In this document: positions 1 to 4,333 of the stretch, in pieces
Layout of the letters: the number at the start of each line of letters is the position of its first letter
Numbering within the stretch: position 1 is the first letter of the stretch
Origin: Candidatus Woesearchaeota archaeon
GTDB taxonomy: Archaea > Nanoarchaeota > Nanoarchaeia > Woesearchaeales > GW2011-AR4
Reading direction: 5' to 3'
NCBI GenBank assembly: GCA_023259315.1
Contig: JAHFQL010000081.1
Location: forward strand, 1-5,662
Length of the DNA stretch: 5,662 nucleotides
Translations under genes and position numbers: made by a program
The notes under the pieces: generated by a model
Databases searched by the model: none
What the model saw: the letters and a program-made list of their open reading frames with translations, nothing else
What the model was told of the DNA's origin: nothing

Positions 1-2
1 CT

Positions 3-623
3 GAGCAGATATTTGAAGGGATAACAATGCTTGTTGGCGCTTTCTTGCTGACAACAATGATATTATGGATGATGCAGCAAAGGCACATTTCAAAAAATAT
101 TGAAGGAAAGGTTGAAAGGCATTTAATGAATGCACAGCCATTATTCTCGCATATTGGAATTTTCCTGATTATATCGATAGCAATCATAAGAGAAGGTGTT
201 GAAACCGTTATTTTCCTCAATGCAGTAAACTATGCAAGCGGCATAAACTTTTTTGGAGGAACTTTGGGAATTATTGCAGCTGTTGTTGTCGGCTATTTAT
301 TTTTTGTAAGCACCAAAAAAATAAACCTTAAAAAATTATTTGGCATCAGCAGCATTTTATTGATACTGTTTGCAGCCGGCTTGATGGTTCATGCGTTTCA
401 TGAGCTTGAAGAAGCGAACCTAGTCAATGGAATAATCAACCCATTATTTGATATAAATAATATTCTAAATGAAAATAGCTTAGTTGGCAGCTTTTTGAAG
501 GGATTGTTCGGCTACACCGGAGCTCCAAGCTTGCTGGAAGTTCTTGTTTATGTTTCATATTTGGTTTTGATTTTCTACTTGTATAGAAGAATTGAAAGTT
601 CTAGGGTAAAGGCAAATTCTTGA
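3..623 (+). CDS. FTR1-family iron permease, 5'-truncated by the window edge
   Basis: This is the C-terminal 206 residues of a polytopic membrane protein that I recognise as the FTR1/EfeU iron permease family, which moves ferric iron through the membrane using REXXE motifs. The frame is open to the first base, and the codons before the ATG at 27 read EQIFEGIT followed by MLVGAFLLT and MILWM. That matches the family block after the first REXXE helix, so 27 is an internal methionine and the N-terminus lies outside the window. The second REXXE motif is present as REGVE (nt 189-203) inside a helix that starts near nt 147. Further hydrophobic segments lie near nt 240-310, 340-400 and 535-600. A HELEE cluster (nt 399-413) and the GYTGAPSLLEV block (from nt 510) also fit the family. 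No downstream gene is close-coupled: a new promoter follows at 636. The family call is strong; the substrate (iron) is inferred from the family. Confidence 0.88.
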   Translation, partial: EQIFEGITMLVGAFLLTTMILWMMQQRHISKNIEGKVERHLMNAQPLFSHIGIFLIISIAIIREGVETVIFLNAVNYASGINFFGGTLGIIAAVVVGYLFFVSTKKINLKKLFGISSILLILFAAGLMVHAFHELEEANLVNGIINPLFDINNILNENSLVGSFLKGLFGYTGAPSLLEVLVYVSYLVLIFYLYRRIESSRVKANS

Positions 624-629
624 TTTAAC

Positions 630-644
630 ACAAAACTATAAAAA
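630..644 (+). promoter_or_regulatory. Archaeal BRE/TATA promoter for the winged-helix regulator
   Basis: The sequence ACAAAA (630-635) followed by CTATAAAAA (636-644) resembles a purine-rich BRE plus TATA box. The TATA centre is about 26 bases before the ATG at 667, so the predicted transcription start falls on or within a base or two of the start codon. This implies a leaderless mRNA and also favours ATG 667 over the TTG at 664. Confidence 0.6.
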
Positions 645-666
645 CCATTAAAAAATTCATTTCTTG

Positions 667-951
667 ATGAAAAACTTATTGTGGTATTTAGTAGCAGGCA
701 CAAGAGGGGGTGAAACAAGAGGCAAAATCATTGAATTACTAAATAAAAAACCATCCAATGCTAACAAAATTTCTGAGATTCTAAAGCTTGACTATAAAAC
801 GGTAAGGCATCATCTTGAAGTCCTTGAAAAAAATAACATAATTGTTGCAGTTAACAAAGGAAATTATGGATCTGTCTACTTCTTGTCAGAATTGATGGAA
901 TCAAATATCAAAGTTTTTGGCGGGATTTGGGCACAATTTGGGAAAAAGTAG
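667..951 (+). CDS. Winged helix-turn-helix transcriptional regulator (ArsR-like fold)
   Basis: A 94-residue, single-domain, soluble DNA-binding protein. The segment at about residues 31-59 (NANKISEILKLDYKTVRHHL then EVLEKNNII) is a textbook winged HTH: two helices with a recognition helix around YKTVRHHLEVL, followed by a short wing ending in GSVYFL. The N-terminal LWYLVAGTRGGETRGKIIELL block matches a family of small archaeal regulators that I recall, especially from haloarchaea, often beside a small three-helix membrane protein. A gene of that kind lies two positions downstream here. There are no cysteines and no obvious ligand domain, so any sensing mechanism is not visible. The start is set by the TATA spacing (leaderless ATG at 667). 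The TTG three bases upstream would add one residue and is less likely. The targets are unknown; the downstream redox genes are natural candidates by position. Confidence 0.82.
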   Translation: MKNLLWYLVAGTRGGETRGKIIELLNKKPSNANKISEILKLDYKTVRHHLEVLEKNNIIVAVNKGNYGSVYFLSELMESNIKVFGGIWAQFGKK

Positions 952-977
952 ATAAACAATATGTTCATTCTAATTTT

Positions 978-984
978 AGGTGAT
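978..984 (+). promoter_or_regulatory. Shine-Dalgarno site deciding the frame of the Met-rich microprotein
   Basis: AGGTGAT is complementary to the 3' end of archaeal 16S rRNA and sits five bases before the ATG at 990. It overlaps the GTG at 980 that would open a longer acidic/His-rich frame. Ribosome placement therefore supports the 990 frame and argues against the 980 frame. No convincing TATA box is visible in 952-989, so this gene is probably co-transcribed with the regulator. Confidence 0.7.
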
Positions 985-989
985 TCAAA

Positions 990-1148
990 ATGGACATGAA
1001 AGACATGAAGATGAAAGATATGATGGAAAATGCGGAAATGAATATGAAAAACATGAAGATGAAAATGAAGGACATGCAGATGAAGATGAAAGGAATGAAG
1101 TGTCCTTGCGGCTCAGGAGAAATGGCAACCAACTGCTGCATGGCTTAA
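990..1148 (+). CDS. Methionine-rich microprotein with C-terminal SEC-C-type zinc motif
   Basis: A 52-residue ORF. Residues 1-37 are a hydrophilic Met/Lys/Asp repeat (15 of the first 37 residues are Met, 17 in the whole protein, with 10 Lys) in which methionines recur every two or three residues. Residues 38-50 read CPCGSGEMATNCC, which fits the SEC-C pattern CxCxSG-x5-CC/CH that binds zinc at the ends of SecA and many other proteins. There is no signal peptide or membrane segment, so it is probably cytoplasmic. Closely spaced methionines are typical of Cu(I)/Ag(I)-binding proteins, so a soft-metal buffer or chaperone is a reasonable guess, but function is not shown. Support for the frame comes from the ideal SD at 978-984 and the exact cysteine motif. 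It lies between the regulator (38-base gap) and the promoter of the next operon. The overlapping frame from 980 gives an acidic/His-rich product but lacks a ribosome site. It could be overlooked by length cut-offs. Confidence 0.72.
   Translation: MDMKDMKMKDMMENAEMNMKNMKMKMKDMQMKMKGMKCPCGSGEMATNCCMA
1003..1085 (+). repeat. Imperfect in-frame ATGAAR repeats inside the Met-rich gene
   Basis: The 14-mer ACATGAAGATGAAA occurs exactly at 1003-1016 and 1051-1064, 48 bases (16 codons) apart. A degenerate third copy lies at 1072-1085, 21 bases further on. Smaller ATGAAA/ATGAAG units fill the space between. All spacings are multiples of three, consistent with growth of the Met/Lys tract by in-frame duplication. 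Confidence 0.65.
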
Positions 1149-1151
1149 GAA

Positions 1152-1165
1152 GGAAAGTTTAAATA
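1152..1165 (+). promoter_or_regulatory. Archaeal BRE/TATA promoter of the thiol-redox operon
   Basis: GGAAAG (1152-1157) followed by TTTAAATA (1158-1165) is a good BRE plus TATA arrangement just after the microprotein stop at 1148. Transcription would be expected to start near 1187-1190, leaving only a very short leader before the ATG at 1196, which has no Shine-Dalgarno. The pyrimidine-rich stretch 1167-1190 follows it and could also serve as a terminator for the upstream transcript. Confidence 0.6.
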
Positions 1166-1195
1166 CTTTTCTTTCTTTTATTTTATTATTGAAAA

Positions 1196-1474
1196 ATGCT
1201 AATGAATATTACGACAATTTTAACTATAGTTTCTACATTCTTGTTATTGACCTTGATGTATGTTTATTATAGAAACCTCAAAAAAATCAAGTCAAAATTT
1301 ACAATTGGATTATTTATTTTTGCATTGTTATTTTTGCTGCAAAATTTGGTTTCTTTATATTTTTATTTGACTATGATGAGTTACTATTCTCCTGAGGTTG
1401 AGGTTCATGTTTTCATATTGACACTATTGCAGACAGTTGCGTTCTTGATATTGTTAAAAATAACGTGGGAATGA
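1196..1474 (+). CDS. Small three-helix integral membrane protein, function unknown
   Basis: A 92-residue protein with three predicted transmembrane helices at about residues 4-24, 35-60 and 71-89. A basic loop (RNLKKIKSK, residues 26-34) between the first two is likely cytoplasmic by the positive-inside rule, and an acidic/Tyr-containing loop (SYYSPEVEV) lies between the second and third. There are no cysteines or histidine clusters and no catalytic motif. Size, topology and closeness to the winged-helix gene recall the small membrane proteins that accompany such regulators in haloarchaea (DUF7521-like in my recollection, not verified). A role as membrane partner or sensor for the regulator is therefore possible. 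It is the first gene after the 1152 promoter, and its stop codon lies inside the Shine-Dalgarno of the next gene, suggesting translational coupling. The in-frame ATG at 1202 is an alternative start. Confidence 0.72.
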   Translation: MLMNITTILTIVSTFLLLTLMYVYYRNLKKIKSKFTIGLFIFALLFLLQNLVSLYFYLTMMSYYSPEVEVHVFILTLLQTVAFLILLKITWE

Positions 1475-1479
1475 GGTGG
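1473..1479 (+). promoter_or_regulatory. Shine-Dalgarno site for the thioredoxin lipoprotein
   Basis: GAGGTGG overlaps the upstream stop codon (TGA 1472-1474) and lies five bases before the ATG at 1485. It rules against the GTG at 1476, which is inside the site itself. Starting at 1485 also gives a cleaner lipoprotein signal peptide (MKIKHLL then a hydrophobic core). Confidence 0.7.
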
Positions 1480-1484
1480 TTGAA

Positions 1485-2249
1485 ATGAAAATAAAACATT
1501 TGTTAGGTATTTTTATTATTCTTAGTGTACTTGTTTTTGGATGTACTCAGACATCAACAACATTGCCAGCAGTAAAAAAAGATGCAATGATGGAAAAAAC
1601 ATCGATGGAAGAGAATGAAATGGCAGAAATAGGTTTTGAGATGAAGAATGGCAAGATGATAATGGTTGACGCTAAGACAAAAACAGAAAATTCCATGAAC
1701 AAAGACGCGACGTTAAATGACGGCACAAAAGTTATGACAAATGGCAAGGTAATCAAAAAAGATGGCACTACTTTCATTCTTAAGGAAGGTGAATCAATCT
1801 GGATGGATGGCATATTTATGAAGGCAGGCGAAATGATGAAAAATGAAAGCATGATGAAAGAAAATTCAATGATGGAATCGGAATACAAGGGGCAAGTCCT
1901 TGCTGGAACGACAACAAAATATCTTGACTTCAATAAAGCTGACTATGACAAAGCATTGAAAGAAAAAAAGAAAATATTATTATACTTTTATGCAAATTGG
2001 TGCCCAATATGCAAGCTGGAGCAGCCACAAACATTCGCTGCTTTTAATGAAATAAAAGATTCTGATTTAATTGGATTCAGGGTTAATTATAGAGATTCAG
2101 ATACAGACGCTGATGAAGAGGAAATTGCAAAAGAATTTGGAGTGGGCTACCAGCACACAAAAGTTATTTTGAAAAATGGTCAAAGAGCTGGTAAATTTCC
2201 AGATTCATGGGACAAGCAAAGATATCTGGATGAATTAGCAAAGGTTTAA
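1485..2249 (+). CDS. Met-rich lipoprotein with DUF6799-like region and thioredoxin domain (CPIC)
   Basis: A 254-residue exported protein with three parts. Residues 1-20 are a lipoprotein signal peptide ending in LVFGC, with Cys20 as the likely lipidated residue, so the protein is anchored on the outer face of the membrane. Residues about 49-115 (MKNGKMIMV, NKDATLNDGTKVMTNG, KKDGTTFILKEGE, MDG) resemble DUF6799, a short repeat-like domain that I know from bacterial Met-rich secreted proteins. Residues 116-132 form a Met/Glu/Lys linker. Residues about 143-254 are a thioredoxin fold with the active site WCPIC (Cys173, Cys176). All 17 methionines of the mature protein lie in residues 35-130 and none in the thioredoxin domain. 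The usual cis-proline position before Thr appears to be His224 (GVGYQHTKVIL). It is followed one base later by the CcdA-like transporter, its probable electron donor. Likely role: extracytoplasmic thiol reductase, perhaps metal-linked. Confidence 0.83.
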   Translation: MKIKHLLGIFIILSVLVFGCTQTSTTLPAVKKDAMMEKTSMEENEMAEIGFEMKNGKMIMVDAKTKTENSMNKDATLNDGTKVMTNGKVIKKDGTTFILKEGESIWMDGIFMKAGEMMKNESMMKENSMMESEYKGQVLAGTTTKYLDFNKADYDKALKEKKKILLYFYANWCPICKLEQPQTFAAFNEIKDSDLIGFRVNYRDSDTDADEEEIAKEFGVGYQHTKVILKNGQRAGKFPDSWDKQRYLDELAKV

Positions 2250-2250
2250 T

Positions 2251-3036
2251 ATGCATACTAACAGATGGTCAATATTTATAAACAGCATATTTTTTGTTTT
2301 AGGATTCAGCATAATCTTTTCTTTGTTGGGGGTGCTGTTGCAGACAGTGCTTTCAAATATAGCCTACTCAGTTCAAAATTGGCTTGGCTATGTCGGCGGC
2401 TCGATAATTATTTTTTTTGGATTGTACATGCTTGGACTAATCAAGATTGGATTTCTGGAGAGAGAGCATAAACTAAAGATAAAAAGAAGATTTAAGTATT
2501 CATATGCGACTTCATTTATATTTGGCGCAGCGTTTGCTGTTGGATGGACACCATGCGTGACTGCTGCCTTGGGAGCAATCCTTGCACTGGCAAGCACTCG
2601 TGCATCAAGCGCTTTTGTCCTGTTGTTCGCTTACACTTTAGGACTGGGAATACCATTTCTTTTAGTCGGCCTTTTTACAACCCAAGCTCAAAGCATCATC
2701 AACAAAACTGGAAAATGGTTGAAATACTTTCAATATTTTTTTGGCGTGCTTTTAATAATATTAGGCATATTCATTTTCACCAACCAACTGAGCAGAATTG
2801 CAAATTCTGAAATTGTTACAAATTTTGTAATTTCATTGAATGGTAAGCTAATGTCAGTTCTTGGGATTAATATTGGCGGTTCTGAGATATCATCGCTTAA
2901 TTTGATTAATTTAGCAATTGCATTTGGAGCAGGGCTTGTCTCATTCTTGAGCCCTTGCGTGCTTCCAATCATTCCAGGATTTTTATCTTATCTTGCAACC
3001 ACAGCAACTGCAAACGCAGAAAGCGAAAACAATTGA
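2251..3036 (+). CDS. CcdA/DsbD-type thiol electron transporter, apparently circularly permuted
   Basis: A 261-residue membrane protein of the CcdA/DsbD transmembrane family, which passes electrons from cytoplasmic thioredoxin to extracytoplasmic thiol proteins through a cysteine pair. Six helices are visible at about 7-33, 43-67, 86-116, 118-143, 160-178 and 216-250. Both hallmark cysteines are present: GWTPC with Cys102 (nt 2554-2556) and SFLSPCVLP with Cys236 (nt 2956-2958). In usual CcdA the SPC helix comes first. Here it is last, and the protein opens directly with helix 2 (RWSIFINSIFFVLGFS). The C-terminal tail TTATANAESENN would join naturally to the N-terminal MHTNRWS as the normal helix 1-2 loop. 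A 37-residue linker (179-215) bridges old helix 6 to old helix 1. The start is firm: an in-frame stop lies at 2236-2238 and no other initiator follows before 2251. AGGT at 2242-2245 may serve as a weak Shine-Dalgarno. Confidence 0.85.
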   Translation: MHTNRWSIFINSIFFVLGFSIIFSLLGVLLQTVLSNIAYSVQNWLGYVGGSIIIFFGLYMLGLIKIGFLEREHKLKIKRRFKYSYATSFIFGAAFAVGWTPCVTAALGAILALASTRASSAFVLLFAYTLGLGIPFLLVGLFTTQAQSIINKTGKWLKYFQYFFGVLLIILGIFIFTNQLSRIANSEIVTNFVISLNGKLMSVLGINIGGSEISSLNLINLAIAFGAGLVSFLSPCVLPIIPGFLSYLATTATANAESENN

Positions 3037-3045
3037 TAGAGTTTT

Positions 3046-4158
3046 ATGAAAAAACCAACTTTTATCAAAAAACCATTTTTAACTTTGGTTATTGTTATTT
3101 TTGTAGTTGCAGCTATTTTTTATATTGAAGCACAAAAGCCAAAAATTAATATAAACAATAAAAACGAAATTAATCAAAAACAATCGAAATATCCAAAAGC
3201 CCCTGATTTTTTTGGAATTGCAAAATGGATTAATTCTGAGCCGTTGAAGATGGAGCAGTTAAGGGGAAAAGTTGTATTGGTTGATTTCTGGACTTATACC
3301 TGCATTAATTGCATAAGGACATTGCCTTATCTGAAAGATTGGGACAATAAATACAGGGACAGGGGATTGGTGATTGTAGGCGTGCATACTCCTGAATTTG
3401 AGTTTGAGAAAAAATATGAAAATGTGCTTAAGGCAGTCAATGATTACCAAATAAAATATGCTGTTGCCCAGGACAATAATTATGTAACTTGGAATCTTTA
3501 CCAGAACAGGTACTGGCCGCATAAGTTTCTGATTGATGTGGATGGAAATATCCGATACGATCATATTGGCGAAGGCAATTACGATGAAACTGAGAAGATG
3601 ATACAATTGCTTTTAAAAGAAAGGATGGAAAGGCTAAATAAAAAGAATGGCATTGAAGTTAATATAAGCAAGCCGAAAGAAGCAGTTGATGTTGATGTTT
3701 TTGGTGTAAGAACTCCAGAAATTTATTTTGGATACCAGTTTACAAGAGGAAATCTTGGGAATATGGAAAATCCAAAACCAGAAGAGATTGCGGATTATAA
3801 ATTTCCAAAGTCAGCATCATCAAATAATGTTTATCTTGAGGGAAAATGGAAAAATAATGCGGACAACGTGGAGCTTGCAGGCGATGAAGGTTCTATATTG
3901 CTTATATTCTATGCAAAATCAGTAAATATTGTTGCCGGCTCTGAAAAAAGCTCACAAGCTTCTATAATGTTTGACAATGACGTTGAAAATGGAAAAAATA
4001 AAGGAAATGATGTTGTTCTTAAACAAAACCAGAGCATTTCAAATATAAAAGAATTTAAGCTTTATAATCTTGGAACTGCAGAAAAATATGATGCGCACAT
4101 CATAAATATAGATATTACCGGAAAAGGATTCAAGATTTATACTTTTACGTTTGGGTGA
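3046..4158 (+). CDS. DipZ-type membrane-anchored thioredoxin with C-terminal beta-rich domain
   Basis: A 370-residue protein corresponding to the extracytoplasmic half of DipZ. Residues 1-9 are basic and 10-27 form an uncleaved signal anchor (FLTLVIVIFVVAAIFYI). A polar Asn/Lys linker follows. Residues about 50-195 are a TlpA-like thioredoxin domain with active site WTYTCINC (Cys86, Cys89), the family block GVHTPEFEFEK (112-122), DNNYVTWNLYQNRYWP (143-158, containing the cis-proline Pro158) and FLIDVDGNIRYDHIGEGNY. Residues about 222-370 begin with RTPEIYFGY and end GFKIYTFTFG, matching the DipZ C-terminal domain of carbohydrate-binding-like fold. In DipZ the CcdA membrane part and this part are one polypeptide. 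Here they are separate genes nine bases apart. It probably receives electrons from the adjacent transporter and reduces extracytoplasmic thiols; the substrate is unknown. The C-terminal domain's ligand is not established. A bacterial origin by transfer is possible. Confidence 0.86.
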   Translation: MKKPTFIKKPFLTLVIVIFVVAAIFYIEAQKPKININNKNEINQKQSKYPKAPDFFGIAKWINSEPLKMEQLRGKVVLVDFWTYTCINCIRTLPYLKDWDNKYRDRGLVIVGVHTPEFEFEKKYENVLKAVNDYQIKYAVAQDNNYVTWNLYQNRYWPHKFLIDVDGNIRYDHIGEGNYDETEKMIQLLLKERMERLNKKNGIEVNISKPKEAVDVDVFGVRTPEIYFGYQFTRGNLGNMENPKPEEIADYKFPKSASSNNVYLEGKWKNNADNVELAGDEGSILLIFYAKSVNIVAGSEKSSQASIMFDNDVENGKNKGNDVVLKQNQSISNIKEFKLYNLGTAEKYDAHIINIDITGKGFKIYTFTFG

Positions 4159-4160
4159 AA

Positions 4161-4179
4161 ATTTATTTTACATCTTTTT
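4161..4179 (+). terminator. T-rich tract, probable archaeal terminator
   Basis: Directly after the stop at 4156-4158 the coding strand runs ATTTATTTTACATCTTTTT. Oligo-T tracts without a required hairpin are the usual intrinsic termination signal in archaea. A second T-rich stretch at 4257-4273 could act as a backup before the next promoter. Confidence 0.45.
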
Positions 4180-4291
4180 CAGTTACGAAGTTCTGATGGA
4201 TTGCGTTCGCAAAGTTTTCTGGGGCTTACGTAATAAAGTAATACTGGGCTTTGATATATTTTTGTAAATTTTTACTCAATGATACTACTTA
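4163..4291 (-). pseudogene. Possible decayed 3' end of a minus-strand gene
   Basis: Read on the minus strand from 4288 down to 4163, this stretch gives VVSLSKNLQKYIKAQYYFIT, a TAA stop (4226-4228), then APENFANAIHQNFVTEKDVK and a final TAA (4163-4165). Residue composition is protein-like on both sides of the single internal stop, unlike typical AT-rich spacer. The frame is closed upstream by another stop at 4289-4291. I do not recognise a family. It may be a relic of a gene end left by rearrangement at the junction between the redox operon and the next gene, or it may be chance. Confidence 0.2.
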
Positions 4292-4300
4292 AAAATCATT

Positions 4301-4314
4301 AAACTTTATAAATA
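4301..4314 (+). promoter_or_regulatory. Archaeal TATA promoter of the 3'-terminal gene
   Basis: AAAC (4301-4304) precedes TTTATAAATA (4305-4314), the strongest TATA box in the window. Its centre lies about 25 bases before the ATG at 4334, so the mRNA is predicted to be leaderless, and no Shine-Dalgarno is seen. The gap 4159-4333 otherwise holds only the T-rich tracts, a small TTGCG/CGCAA hairpin (4201-4212) and the possible relic described separately. Confidence 0.68.
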
Positions 4315-4333
4315 GTTAAATAATTCTGTTAGT

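Noticed and set aside
27..623. ATG at 27 as the start of the iron permease
   Set aside because: The same frame is open to base 3 and encodes family-typical residues (FEGIT) just before it, so this is an internal methionine of a truncated gene.
664..669. TTG at 664 as the regulator start
   Set aside because: The ATG at 667 fits the TATA-to-start spacing for a leaderless transcript, and TTG adds only one residue.
980..1162. 60-codon frame from GTG 980 with an acidic, His-containing product
   Set aside because: Its start codon lies inside the Shine-Dalgarno of the 990 gene, it has no ribosome site of its own, and its composition is the +1/+2 shadow of the ATGAAR repeats. The exact SEC-C motif supports the 990 frame.
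1476..1484. GTG at 1476 as the lipoprotein start
   Set aside because: It is within the Shine-Dalgarno GAGGTGG. The ATG at 1485 has correct spacing and gives a standard lipoprotein signal peptide.
1547..1933. 128-codon open frame on the minus strand
   Set aside because: It lies wholly within the Met-rich lipoprotein gene. Its Ile/Phe/Ser-rich product is the reverse complement of ATG/GAA/AAA codons, and no minus-strand promoter or ribosome site is seen.
2265..3925. Several 65-115 codon frames inside the CcdA and DipZ genes on both strands
   Set aside because: They overlap confidently assigned genes, lack ribosome sites or promoters, and have products without domain character.
4201..4212. TTGCG-TT-CGCAA inverted repeat as a hairpin terminator
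   Set aside because: The stem is only five pairs with a two-base loop and is followed by just a short T run. The T-rich tract at 4161-4179 is a better archaeal terminator.
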